Assembly: GCF_003555505.1 (NCBI RefSeq)
Contig: NZ_CP032152.1
Location: 2,279,001-2,343,000 of the forward strand
Length of the DNA stretch: 64,000 nucleotides
From: Thermosynechococcus sichuanensis E542
Lineage (GTDB): Bacteria > Cyanobacteriota > Cyanobacteriia > Thermosynechococcales > Thermosynechococcaceae
Direction of reading: 5' to 3'
Shown: one piece after another, positions 27,648 through 36,018 of the stretch
Position numbering within the stretch: the stretch's first letter is position 1
How the letters are laid out: each line of letters begins with the position of its first letter
The notes under the pieces: model-generated
The model's database searches: none
Seen by the model: the letters and a program-made list of their open reading frames with translations, nothing else
Told to the model about the DNA's origin: nothing
Translations under genes and position numbers: made by a program

Positions 27648-29147
27648 ATGACCATTGGCGTTTGGGTTTTAGGCGATCAACTGTGGCAAGAGCAAGCAGC
27701 CCTGCAAAGCTGTCCAACCCCTGTGCCTGTCATCCTCATTGAGTCCCACCAATGGGTCAAACAACGCCGCTACCATGCTCAAAAATTGGTGCTGGTCTGG
27801 TCAGCCATGCGGCATTTTGCCCAAGAACTCGAAGCAGCCGGTTGGCCAGTCACCTATGCGATCGCCCCCGACTTTGTCACTCCCCTGCGACAGTGGATTG
27901 CAGCCCACCATATCCACGAACTGCGGATCATGGAACCCAGCGATCGCCCCTTTCGGGAGCTGATTGCGACCCTCGATCTGCCCTGTGCCCTCAAATTCTT
28001 GCCCAACAATCACTTTCTCTGGTCAGAAACAGAGTTTCAGGACTGGGCTAGGGGTCGCAAAACGCTGCTTTTGGAGTATTTCTACCGAGCCGGTCGCCAA
28101 CGGTTTCAAATCCTCATGAACGGCAAAATCCCCCTAGGGGGCAAGTGGAACTACGATGCCGCAAATCGCCAACCACCGCCAACGCACCTTAAACCCCCAC
28201 CACCACTGCGCTTTTCTGCCGATCAGATCACCCAAGCGGTCATTGAGACAGTGCGCCAAGGGAACTTTGACACCTACGGCCACATCGAACCCTTTTACTG
28301 GGGGGTCACCCGCGCCCAAGCCCTGCAAGTCTTGGAAAACTTTATTGAATACCGCTTGCCCCAGTTTGGCCCCTACCAAGATGCCATGGTGGCAGGAGAA
28401 GAGACCCTCTGGCACAGTTTACTGTCCCCCTATTTGAATTTAGGCCTGCTGCACCCCCAAGAAGTCATCAATGCAGCGTTGGTGGCCTACAGTGAACGCT
28501 CACTCCCCCTGAATAGCGTTGAGGGGTTTATTCGCCAAATCTTGGGTTGGCGGGAGTATATGTATGGTCTCTATCACTACCTTGGTCCCGACTACTGCCA
28601 GCACAATTTCTTTCACCACACTGAACCCTTACCCACGTTCTTTTGGCAGAGCGATCGCACCTCCATGAACTGTCTGCGCCACGTTCTCAATCAAATTGAG
28701 CGCACAGGCTATGCCCACCATATTCAACGGTTGATGATCCTTGCCAACTTTGCCCTCATTGCTGGCCTCTCTCCCCAAGAGGTGGAAAACTGGTTCCACA
28801 GCGTCTTTATTGATGCCTACGATTGGGTGATGCAAACCAATGTCTTGGGAATGGGCTTATTTGCCGATGGCGGACGGTTGGCCTCCAAGCCCTATGCGGC
28901 GTCTGCCAACTACATTCAACGCATGAGTAATTATTGCCAAGGGTGCGCCTATGATCCCAAGCAACGAGTGGGCGATCGCGCCTGTCCCTTTAACTTTTTC
29001 TATTGGCATTTTCTCGCACGTCACCGTGACGTTCTCAGTCACCAAGGACGCATGAGCATGATTCTCAAACATCTCGATAAATTTAGCCCCACGGAAACAG
29101 CGGCAATTCAACAGCAGGTGGCGCAATGGTATGCCCAAAATTCGTAG
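27648..29147 (+). CDS. Iron-sulfur cryptochrome/photolyase (FeS-BCP, PhrB-like)
   Basis: A 499-residue protein of the prokaryotic (6-4) photolyase/cryptochrome group. The N-terminal alpha/beta domain starts IGVWVLGDQLW; the FAD domain contains VEGFIRQILGWREYMYGLYH and MQTNVLGMGLFADGG. Four cysteines, Cys342, Cys430, Cys433 and Cys446 (MNC, then YCQGC and DRACPF), match the [4Fe-4S] ligands of Agrobacterium PhrB. Repair of (6-4) photoproducts is therefore the most likely activity; a light-signalling role is possible. The ATG at 27648 diverges from trpC. A hairpin lies downstream at 29216-29231. Confidence 0.92.
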   Translation: MTIGVWVLGDQLWQEQAALQSCPTPVPVILIESHQWVKQRRYHAQKLVLVWSAMRHFAQELEAAGWPVTYAIAPDFVTPLRQWIAAHHIHELRIMEPSDRPFRELIATLDLPCALKFLPNNHFLWSETEFQDWARGRKTLLLEYFYRAGRQRFQILMNGKIPLGGKWNYDAANRQPPPTHLKPPPPLRFSADQITQAVIETVRQGNFDTYGHIEPFYWGVTRAQALQVLENFIEYRLPQFGPYQDAMVAGEETLWHSLLSPYLNLGLLHPQEVINAALVAYSERSLPLNSVEGFIRQILGWREYMYGLYHYLGPDYCQHNFFHHTEPLPTFFWQSDRTSMNCLRHVLNQIERTGYAHHIQRLMILANFALIAGLSPQEVENWFHSVFIDAYDWVMQTNVLGMGLFADGGRLASKPYAASANYIQRMSNYCQGCAYDPKQRVGDRACPFNFFYWHFLARHRDVLSHQGRMSMILKHLDKFSPTETAAIQQQVAQWYAQNS

Positions 29148-29215
29148 TTTTGCAACCTGAGGCGTGTATCGCCAATCACATATATTTCTTAAATTTAAGC
29201 AACGCTAGCGACTCT

Positions 29216-29231
29216 GCTGCTCTCTAGCAGC
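29216..29231 (+). repeat. Perfect hairpin downstream of the photolyase gene
   Basis: GCTGCT and AGCAGC form a six-base stem around CTCT, followed by TTCAGGCATTTT. There is no clean T-run, so terminator status is uncertain. It sits 69 bases past the photolyase stop and 156 before the next gene. Confidence 0.4.
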
Positions 29232-29386
29232 TTCAGGCATTTTGCCACCTGTTGCCAATAAAGCTTAACCAAAAGATAACTAAAAAATAAATTCCTCCTA
29301 CTCTCAAGTCGAGATAATTTAACTGAGGTAAAGCGAAAGTACAGTTTTCACCCTAAAATTCAATACTCATTCCGGGGGACAATCAA

Positions 29387-30538
29387 ATGAATGAGACAGT
29401 CAATGCCCAACTGTCCGCCGCCGCTACCTTGGCTGACCTACCCTATTTTTCCTATCAGGTTTCCCCTGAGACCATCTCTGAAGAAGTCGCTGATGAATTT
29501 CAACGTCACCCTGAGCTACCTGGAGTACTCGTGGTGGCGGGCGATCGCGTAATCGGCATGATTTCCAAGGTCAAATTTTTTGAGCGCATGAGTCAACAGT
29601 TTGGCCGCGATCTCTACTTGCCGCGCCCGATCAAATTGATTCCAGAAATTGCCGCCCCCCAAGTGCTGCCCCTTGTGCTGATGGCACGCACCCCCGTTGA
29701 AGAAGCCGTAGAACAGGCCTTGAGTCGCCCCCCCGCCTTTGTCTATGAACCGGTGGTCGTGCGTAAGGGCAAGCAACTGGTGTTGGTGGATATGCGGGTA
29801 ATCCTGATTGCCCAAGCGCAAGTGCTGAGCAAGAAAAATCTCTTCATTCAGCAGCAGCACCTCCACACCCAACAACTCCTTGAGAAGTTAAAGGTGGAAA
29901 AAGAGCGCAACCAAGACTACGCCAAGCGCCTTGAAAGCGAGCTAACCCGCACCCAACAGATGAACGAAGCCCTAGAGCAGCAGGAGCGTTCTGTCCGCGA
30001 GCAAGCAGAACGGATTGCCCAACTCAACCAGCGGTTCATCTCCATCAGCCAAGTGCTTTCCCAGCGCGGCCAAAAAGCCTTTCAGGAAACCTTTATGGGC
30101 GTTAACCAAATCACCCGCCACACGGCAGAGGTCTATCGCCTCAGCGAACGCCTGAAACAGGACGTGGAAATTATTGACCAAGCCACCCATCAAATTGCCG
30201 AGATTACCCGTCAGGTGAAGCACCTTGCGGTACAAGCAGGGCTAATTGCCAGTCGCAGTGGTCAGCAGATGGCTGGTTTTGACTTCATCAGTGAAGCTAT
30301 TAACAAACTGGCCAACCAAGTGGTGTTTGCCAACCAACAGGTGGAGGAAATGGCCAATCATTTTCGCCATCACATCCGCGAAGTAGTACAGTCCACCGCC
30401 TCTGGGGAAAAAATCGCGCGATCGCTCCTCAATCAAGTGGAAGATACGCAGCAAGCCATCCAAGAACTGCAAGCGCTCCTAGATACTGAGGAAGCCACCA
30501 CGGAGTATGAGGCCATGCCAACGGCTGCCGTTGCCTAG
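29387..30538 (+). CDS. Soluble CBS plus chemoreceptor-like coiled-coil protein
   Basis: A 383-residue protein with no membrane helix. The first 150 residues look like a CBS-type pair (VSPETISEEVADEFQRHP, VVAGDRVIGMISKVKFFERM, then VRKGKQLVLVDMRVILIAQ). A long coiled coil follows (about 155-215). Residues about 230-350 resemble a degenerate methyl-accepting chemotaxis signalling domain: IDQATHQIAEITRQ, then HLAVQAGLIASRSGQQMAGFDF, where a receptor tip reads IA-x-QTNLLALNAAIEAARAGE. Conserved tip residues differ, so CheA/CheW binding is doubtful. The tail is acidic. No chemotaxis genes are nearby. The role is unknown; a scaffold or cytoplasmic sensor is a guess. Confidence 0.7.
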   Translation: MNETVNAQLSAAATLADLPYFSYQVSPETISEEVADEFQRHPELPGVLVVAGDRVIGMISKVKFFERMSQQFGRDLYLPRPIKLIPEIAAPQVLPLVLMARTPVEEAVEQALSRPPAFVYEPVVVRKGKQLVLVDMRVILIAQAQVLSKKNLFIQQQHLHTQQLLEKLKVEKERNQDYAKRLESELTRTQQMNEALEQQERSVREQAERIAQLNQRFISISQVLSQRGQKAFQETFMGVNQITRHTAEVYRLSERLKQDVEIIDQATHQIAEITRQVKHLAVQAGLIASRSGQQMAGFDFISEAINKLANQVVFANQQVEEMANHFRHHIREVVQSTASGEKIARSLLNQVEDTQQAIQELQALLDTEEATTEYEAMPTAAVA

Positions 30539-30577
30539 GGCAGTGGACTTGAGCCATCGCCCCAAAGTATTGTGGAG

Positions 30578-30599
30578 CTAGAATACCGTTCATTTCTAG
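30578..30599 (+). repeat. Short inverted repeat before the asparaginase gene
   Basis: CTAGAA and TTCTAG are inverted with a ten-base spacer, ending 10 bases before the ATG at 30610. It may affect translation start or be chance. Confidence 0.25.
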
Positions 30600-30609
30600 T
30601 ATTTAGAGG

Positions 30610-31545
30610 ATGCCTCAACCCACTGTTATTCTCCATGGCGGCGCCGGCAGTTCGCTCCAAGACAAAGGTGGTCTCATTCCCGTCCGCCAATCCCTGCATA
30701 CCATTGTTAGCCAAGTGGTTCAGGCCCTTAAGGAGGGGGCAACGGCCATTGAAGCAGTGGTTTTGGGGTGTCGGCTCCTAGAGGATGAACCGCGCTTTAA
30801 TGCAGGCACGGGGTCTGTGCTGCAATCCGACGGTCAAATTCGTATGAGTGCCTCGCTCATGGATGGGCAGCGCCAGAGCCTTAGCGGTGTGATCAATGTC
30901 TCACGGGTCAAAAATCCCATTGATCTGGCTCATTGGTTGCAACAGTGCCCGGATCGCATCCTGTCCGATGTCGGGGCAGCAGAACTCGCTCGTGAATTGC
31001 AGCTTCCGGTGTATCAACCCCTCACGGATCAGCGACTCTACGAGTGGCTCGAGGAACGCAAGGGCAATTTCCAAAAATCCATGGCCGGGGTTGTGGCCGA
31101 AGAGGCAAGGCGGGGCACAATTGGCGTGGTGGTTTTAGATCAGCAGGGGCACTTGGCCGTGGGCACCTCCACCGGCGGTAAAGGCTTTGAGCGCATTGGG
31201 CGAGTGAGTGATTCCGCAACCCCAGCCGGTAACTATGCCAACAGCTTAGCAGCGGTCAGTTGTACAGGCATTGGCGAAGATATTCTCGATGAGGCACTGG
31301 CGACGCGGATTGTGGTGCGGGTTACCGATGGCTTGTCCCTTGAAGCGGCCTTTGAAAAGTCCTTCCGGGAAGCCGCGAGTCGGCAGCGGGATTTTGGTGC
31401 TATTGGCCTCGATCACCGCGGGGCGATCGCCTGGGGCAAAACCTGTGATGTCCTGCTTGCTGCCTACTGGGATGGCACGACCATTGGCGATACCTTGGAA
31501 TTACCACCGGGGCTACAGGTGGGCAGTCAAGATCCTTTATCTTGA
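30610..31545 (+). CDS. Isoaspartyl peptidase / plant-type L-asparaginase
   Basis: A 311-residue N-terminal nucleophile hydrolase. It should self-cleave before Thr170 (ARRGTIGVVVLD), generating alpha and beta subunits; the threonine then hydrolyses isoaspartyl dipeptides and asparagine. Other markers: HGGAGS at residues 9-14, FNAGTGSVL at about 63-71, and STGGKGFERIGRVSDSATPAGNYA around residues 188-211. This family clears damaged isoaspartate and releases ammonia. The ATG at 30610 follows TAGAGG-like sequence. Its own stop forms one arm of a hairpin that may terminate transcription. Confidence 0.94.
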   Translation: MPQPTVILHGGAGSSLQDKGGLIPVRQSLHTIVSQVVQALKEGATAIEAVVLGCRLLEDEPRFNAGTGSVLQSDGQIRMSASLMDGQRQSLSGVINVSRVKNPIDLAHWLQQCPDRILSDVGAAELARELQLPVYQPLTDQRLYEWLEERKGNFQKSMAGVVAEEARRGTIGVVVLDQQGHLAVGTSTGGKGFERIGRVSDSATPAGNYANSLAAVSCTGIGEDILDEALATRIVVRVTDGLSLEAAFEKSFREAASRQRDFGAIGLDHRGAIAWGKTCDVLLAAYWDGTTIGDTLELPPGLQVGSQDPLS

Positions 31546-31560
31546 ATGTCAATTTTTTTT
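31527..31560 (+). terminator. Terminator-like hairpin overlapping the asparaginase stop
   Basis: TCAAGAT (31527-31533) and ATCTTGA (31539-31545) form a seven-base stem with loop CCTTT, and a run of eight T lies at 31553-31560. The 3' arm contains the TGA stop codon. The spacing of seven bases between stem and T-run is longer than in a canonical intrinsic terminator. Confidence 0.45.
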
Positions 31561-31605
31561 ATTGCTCGTGCTATCCAATTGAGTGCATCTATGGGGAGAA
31601 ACCCC

Positions 31606-31611
31606 TATAAT
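31606..31611 (+). promoter_or_regulatory. Candidate -10 box for ndhK
   Basis: TATAAT lies 44 bases before the ndhK ATG within CCCCTATAATTTTAAG. A TTGAGT lies 21 bases upstream, too far for a good -35 box. Position and sequence are suggestive only. Confidence 0.4.
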
Positions 31612-31655
31612 TTTAAGTGTTTTTACATTTGGCCGATGTCCCTTGAGGGAACCCT

Positions 31656-32369
31656 ATGACCAATACGACCTCGCCTGCCATTCTCAATCCGATCGCACGT
31701 CCTGAAGTTCCCCAAGAACTTGCTGAAAATATCATCCTCACTTCCCTCAATGATGTCTATGACTGGGCGCGGCTATCGAGCCTCTGGCCACTCATGTATG
31801 GCACCGCCTGCTGCTTCATTGAGTTTGCCGCCATGATTGGCTCGCGTTTCGATTTCGACCGTTTTGGCTTGGTGCCCCGCAACAGCCCCCGTCAGGCCGA
31901 TTTGATCATCACCTCTGGCACCATCACGATGAAAATGGCACCGGCCTTAGTGCGTCTTTACGATCAAATGCCCAACCCCAAATACGTGATTGCCATGGGT
32001 GCCTGCACGATTACAGGGGGAATGTTTAGCTCTGACTCCTATTCTGCTGTGCGCGGTGTGGACAAGCTGATTCCCGTGGATGTCTATTTGCCCGGCTGTC
32101 CGCCTCGGCCAGAGGCGATCATGGATGCGATTGTCAAGCTGCGCAAGAAAATTGCCAACGAGCATCTCAGTGAGCGCGACAACCTTGCCCAAACCCACCG
32201 CCTCTTTACTGCTAAGCACAAGATGAAGCCGGTGCCCCCCATTTTGACAGGGCAATATCTCAATGCCCCCAGTCGCCAAGCCCCGCCCCCAGCTCTTGCC
32301 CAAGCAATGGGAATGGCAGTTCCTGCCCTTGGGGAACCCGTGAGCGAAACCAGCACCGTTGCAGAGTAG
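31656..32369 (+). CDS. ndhK: NDH-1 subunit K (NdhK)
   Basis: A 237-residue peripheral subunit of the photosynthetic NDH-1 complex carrying the terminal [4Fe-4S] cluster N2. Ligands are visible: adjacent Cys52 and Cys53 in [10 protein letters not shown], Cys117 in MGACTITGG, and Cys148 in PGCPPRPE. The C-terminal 35 residues are a proline/alanine-rich tail. In most cyanobacteria ndhK sits in ndhC-ndhK-ndhJ. Here the gene before it is an asparaginase and the gene after it is ndhL, so the cluster is broken up. SD GAGGG precedes the ATG at 31656. Confidence 0.97.
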   Translation: MTNTTSPAILNPIARPEVPQELAENIILTSLNDVYDWARLSSLWPLMYGTACCFIEFAAMIGSRFDFDRFGLVPRNSPRQADLIITSGTITMKMAPALVRLYDQMPNPKYVIAMGACTITGGMFSSDSYSAVRGVDKLIPVDVYLPGCPPRPEAIMDAIVKLRKKIANEHLSERDNLAQTHRLFTAKHKMKPVPPILTGQYLNAPSRQAPPPALAQAMGMAVPALGEPVSETSTVAE

Positions 32370-32399
32370 TTGGGTCATTGTTGGTAAGAGGTAGGAATC

Positions 32400-32630
32400 A
32401 TGGCAGTTTCAACGGAACTTTTGGTACTGGGGGTCTATGGCGCCTTGGCAGGGCTGTATCTGCTGGTGGTACCGGCGATCGTCTATGCCTATTTGAATGC
32501 CCGCTGGTATGTGGCTGGTTCCTTTGAGCGGGCGTTTATGTACTTTCTCGTTACCTTTTTCTTCCCTGGATTACTTCTGTTGGCTCCCTTTATTAACTTT
32601 CGTCCGCAGCCGCGCTCGCTCGATTCTTAG
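32400..32630 (+). CDS. ndhL: NDH-1 subunit L (NdhL)
   Basis: A 76-residue membrane subunit specific to oxygenic NDH-1. Two hydrophobic segments ([25 protein letters not shown] and [18 protein letters not shown]) are separated by the conserved [16 protein letters not shown] loop. Deletion of NdhL in cyanobacteria impairs inorganic carbon uptake. It begins 30 bases after ndhK with AGGTAGGA upstream. Its stop TAG overlaps the possible GTG start of the DUF3007 gene by one base. Confidence 0.93.
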   Translation: MAVSTELLVLGVYGALAGLYLLVVPAIVYAYLNARWYVAGSFERAFMYFLVTFFFPGLLLLAPFINFRPQPRSLDS

Positions 32631-32968
32631 TGGCTATGCGCCGCATTGATGTTCTTGGGATTGGTATTGGTGTTTTTTTTGCAGGTGGCTTGGTTTATGG
32701 CCTGTTGCGAGCCGTGGGAGTTGAGCCACTCCAAGCGGGCATTTGGAGTCAAGCCATTTTTGTCTTGGGGGTTCTGGGTTGGCTCTCGACGTATCTGCTG
32801 CGGGTCTTTACAGGACGGATGACCTACCATCAGCAGCTCAAGGACTATGAAGAAGCGGTGATTAGCGATCGCCTTGCACGAATGTCGCCAGAGGAGCTAG
32901 CCGCCCTTGAAGCAGAAATTCTTGCGGAATCAAATGAAATTGCCGATCCAGAATTGGGCGATAATTAG
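32630..32968 (+). CDS. DUF3007 family two-helix membrane protein
   Basis: A 112-residue protein with two hydrophobic helices (about residues 8-28 and 42-58) and an acidic C-terminal tail ending in LAALEAEILAESNEIADPELG. The segment YHQQLKDYEEAVISDRLARMSPEELAALEAE is the conserved DUF3007 region found only in oxygenic phototrophs. Genomic linkage to ndhL is common, which hints at an NDH-1 or thylakoid role; no function is established. The start may be GTG at 32630, overlapping the ndhL stop, or ATG at 32636; coupling to ndhL is likely either way. Confidence 0.88.
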   Translation: MAMRRIDVLGIGIGVFFAGGLVYGLLRAVGVEPLQAGIWSQAIFVLGVLGWLSTYLLRVFTGRMTYHQQLKDYEEAVISDRLARMSPEELAALEAEILAESNEIADPELGDN

Positions 32969-32991
32969 CTCAAGTTTCCCATGGCTTGATA

Positions 32992-34548
32992 ATGCACTTT
33001 CCTCGCTCCTGTGGTTTACTGCTTCATCCCACGTCCCTGCCCGGTGGTCACGGCATTGGTGACTTGGGTGCGGCGGCGCGTGAGTTCCTTGAATTTTTGG
33101 TTGCCAGTGATCAGCAGTACTGGCAAGTGTTGCCCCTAGGACCGACGGGCTTTGGCAATTCCCCCTATATGTGCTACTCCGCCATGGCCGGCAACCCACT
33201 GCTGATTAGCCTTGATGAACTGGTCAAAAAGGGCTGGTTAACGGCGGCGGATTTGGCAGGACTTAAGTTTGAGAATGGCGATCGCGTTGATTTCGAGGCC
33301 GTCATTAGCCAAAAACTGCCCCTGCTCCGCCTTGCTGCTCAACGCTTTCAGAGTCAAGCCACCCCAGAAGACTGGCAGGCCTTCCGCGACTTTCAATCCC
33401 TTGCCCACTACTGGCTGCCCACCTATGCCCTCTTTATGGCGCTTAAGGATCACCACGAGGGACAGCCGTGGTATGAATGGCCTGCTCCGTTGCGCGATCG
33501 CGAGCCGACTGCCCTTGCCGCGATCCAAGCCCTTCTCAAAGAGCGCATTTTTGAGTACGAGTTTCAGCAATTTCTCTTTTACCAGCAGTGGCACGCCCTC
33601 AAGGAAGCCGCCAATCAACAGGGGATTCAAATTATCGGTGATATTCCCATTTATGTGGCCCACGACAGTGCCGATGTCTGGGCCTTTCCGCAGTTTTTTG
33701 AACTGAATCCAGAAACGGGTGCGGCTGCCCTTATGGCCGGTGTGCCCCCCGACTACTTCAGTGCCACCGGTCAACTCTGGGGTAACCCCATTTACAACTG
33801 GAAAGCCCTTGCTGCCGATGGCTACTCCTGGTGGATTGAACGCTTCCGTGCCCTGCTCTCCTACATGGACATTATTCGTGTCGATCACTTTCGCGGCTTT
33901 CAGAGCTACTGGCAAGTGCCTGAAGGAGAGGAAACAGCCGTCAACGGTGAGTGGCAACCAGGTCCCGGTGCTGCTTTCTTTGAAGCACTACAAGCTGCCT
34001 TGGGACAACTGCCCATTCTCGCTGAGGACTTAGGGGATATTACCCCCGATGTCATTGCCCTGCGGGATCAGTTTCAATTTCCGGGGATGAAAATTCTCCA
34101 GTTTGCCTTTGGCGGCGGCTCGGATAATCCCTTTTTGCCCTTTAATCAGGAGCGCAACTGTGTGGTGTACACCGGCACCCACGACAATGACACAACTGTG
34201 GGTTGGTACCGCACCCTGAGTGACTGGGAACGGCAGCGCCTCATTGACTATCTAGGCTATACCCCCAGCGAACCCCACTGGGCATTGATTCGTATGGCCT
34301 TGGGAACCGTTGCCAATCAAGCCATTATTCCCGTTCAAGATTTGCTCGGCCTTGATAGCCATGCCCGCATGAATTTTCCCGGTACTGGCGCAGGCAACTG
34401 GACATGGCGGCTGACTGCTGGCCAACTCACGCCTGAACTCGCCGCTCATTTGAAGCACTTAGTCCATCTCTTTGGCCGTCAAGCGCCACCGCGACCCCAG
34501 CCCGTTGAAGCTGCTGAAGAAGCCGTTCCCGAAAAAGACCCCGCCTAA
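32992..34548 (+). CDS. malQ: 4-alpha-glucanotransferase
   Basis: A 518-residue GH77 amylomaltase that transfers alpha-1,4-glucan segments during glycogen turnover. Motifs: GLLLHPTSLPGGHGIGDLG at the N-terminus, IIGDIPIYVAHDSADVW, IIRVDHFRGFQSYW with the nucleophile aspartate in RVDHFRGF, and LAEDLGDITPDV carrying the acid/base glutamate; later GTHDNDTTVGWY. The ATG at 32992 starts the usual MHFPR; a TTG at 32986 adds two residues. Its stop overlaps that of the convergent pentapeptide gene in CTAA. Confidence 0.95.
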   Translation: MHFPRSCGLLLHPTSLPGGHGIGDLGAAAREFLEFLVASDQQYWQVLPLGPTGFGNSPYMCYSAMAGNPLLISLDELVKKGWLTAADLAGLKFENGDRVDFEAVISQKLPLLRLAAQRFQSQATPEDWQAFRDFQSLAHYWLPTYALFMALKDHHEGQPWYEWPAPLRDREPTALAAIQALLKERIFEYEFQQFLFYQQWHALKEAANQQGIQIIGDIPIYVAHDSADVWAFPQFFELNPETGAAALMAGVPPDYFSATGQLWGNPIYNWKALAADGYSWWIERFRALLSYMDIIRVDHFRGFQSYWQVPEGEETAVNGEWQPGPGAAFFEALQAALGQLPILAEDLGDITPDVIALRDQFQFPGMKILQFAFGGGSDNPFLPFNQERNCVVYTGTHDNDTTVGWYRTLSDWERQRLIDYLGYTPSEPHWALIRMALGTVANQAIIPVQDLLGLDSHARMNFPGTGAGNWTWRLTAGQLTPELAAHLKHLVHLFGRQAPPRPQPVEAAEEAVPEKDPA

Positions 34549-35894
34549 GCTCGCCGCCGACCATCGGGCATAATCGTGCCCCGCAAATCCACTTCACTGA
34601 GGTTGGCACCACTCATATCCGCAGCGGTTAAATTGACCCGCGTCAAATCCGCCCGCGACAGGTTAGAGCCTGAGAGGTTGGCATCCCCTAAGTCTGCCCC
34701 ACTTAAGTTAACGCCACTGAGATCCACCGTTGCCAGTAAGCTGCCGCTAAAGGTGGCGCGGCTCAGGGTGGCTCCACTGAGGGTGGCGCGGCTCAGATTC
34801 GCTTCTGAGAGGGTGGCGCGACTCAAGTTAGCGCCCACCAAGCGGGCACGGCTGAGATTCGCTTCTACCAAGTCGGCACGGCTAAAGTTGGCTTCCGTTA
34901 ACTCCACTTCGCGGAGATTGGCACCACTGAGATTGGCACCCCGCAGCTTCACGCCATTAAAGACGAGGCCACTGAGATTGGCACTGCGTAGATCCGTTTG
35001 ACTCAAATCCGCATTGTCCAGCAATGCCCCCTGCAAGTTTGCCCCTTGGAGATTCGCCCCCCGCAGATTGGTGCCCACCAGTTTGGCATGGCTGAGATTG
35101 GCGCCCCGTAAATTCGCCCCACTGAGATCTGCACGGCTAAGGTTGGTATGACTCAGGTTCGCGCCACTGAGATTGGCACCACTGAGGTTGACATCTGATA
35201 GTTCTAGGGAGGACAGATCTGCCTTTGCCAGTTCAGCGCCGACAAGGTTGGCCTTGGCAAGGTTGGCTTCACTGAGCTTGACTTCCGTAAGATCAACGCG
35301 GCTGAGGTTGGCACCCGTGAGGTTCGCCGCCGTTAAGTTCGCGCCACTCAGGTTGGCACCGCTGAGGTTCGCACCACTGAGATCGGCATTGCTGACATCC
35401 GCCTGAATTAAGTCCACACGGGTCAGGTTCGCCTGCTTTAGATCCGTGCCATGCAAATTCGCGCCCTGTAAATTTGCTCCTGAAAGGTTAATGCCGTCGA
35501 GCGTCAATCCCCGTAGATCCGCATTGGCCAAATCCACACGGGAGAGATTTGCACCCTGAAGCACGGTTCCCCGCAGTGTGGTTTCACTGAGTTCAGCGCG
35601 GCTGAGATTCGCTCGCGTCAGGTTTGCCCAACTGAGATCACTGCGGCTGAGGTTTGCGCCAGCGAGATTGGCATCCACCAATTCTGCCTTGATGAGCATG
35701 GCATTAACAATTTCGGCGCCACACAGCACTGCACCGCTGAGATTGGCCCCGCTCAGGTTGACCCACTCCATGTCGGCACGGGAGAGAATAATCCCCCGCA
35801 GATCAGCGTTGATAAACTCGCCATTTGTCAAACTGGCACGATTAAAGTCCCGTTCACCGCTGGCATAGCGTTTTAACAACTCTTGGGGATTCAT
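34545..35894 (-). CDS. Very long pentapeptide-repeat protein
   Basis: A 449-residue protein starting at the ATG at 35894 that is almost entirely pentapeptide repeats with the pattern A(N/D)LSxx, from about residue 20 to the end. That is roughly 85 repeats, or about 21 coils of the right-handed square beta-helix formed by this fold. Only a short N-terminal helix (NPQELLKRYASGERDFN) precedes it, and a GTIMPDGRRRA tail closes it. There is no signal peptide, so it is probably cytoplasmic. Functions are rarely known; a few members mimic DNA. The repeats also make a strong DNA-level repeat here. Confidence 0.9.
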   Translation of the reverse strand: MNPQELLKRYASGERDFNRASLTNGEFINADLRGIILSRADMEWVNLSGANLSGAVLCGAEIVNAMLIKAELVDANLAGANLSRSDLSWANLTRANLSRAELSETTLRGTVLQGANLSRVDLANADLRGLTLDGINLSGANLQGANLHGTDLKQANLTRVDLIQADVSNADLSGANLSGANLSGANLTAANLTGANLSRVDLTEVKLSEANLAKANLVGAELAKADLSSLELSDVNLSGANLSGANLSHTNLSRADLSGANLRGANLSHAKLVGTNLRGANLQGANLQGALLDNADLSQTDLRSANLSGLVFNGVKLRGANLSGANLREVELTEANFSRADLVEANLSRARLVGANLSRATLSEANLSRATLSGATLSRATFSGSLLATVDLSGVNLSGADLGDANLSGSNLSRADLTRVNLTAADMSGANLSEVDLRGTIMPDGRRRA

Positions 35895-36018
35895 CAAAAA
35901 AAACGGGTCTGGAACCCCGCCCTTGAGAGCGGCTCTACACTCTAAGCCTAGCTTAATTCGCTAAAACCACACTACGCTCGTGAGAGGATGATAATAAAGA
36001 CTTGCGCTCGATGCTCTC

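Noticed and set aside
34560-35890. Repeated DNA that might suggest a CRISPR array or tandem-repeat locus
   Set aside because: The periodicity is 15 bases and codes for pentapeptides; there are no spacers or conserved direct repeats of 25-40 bases.
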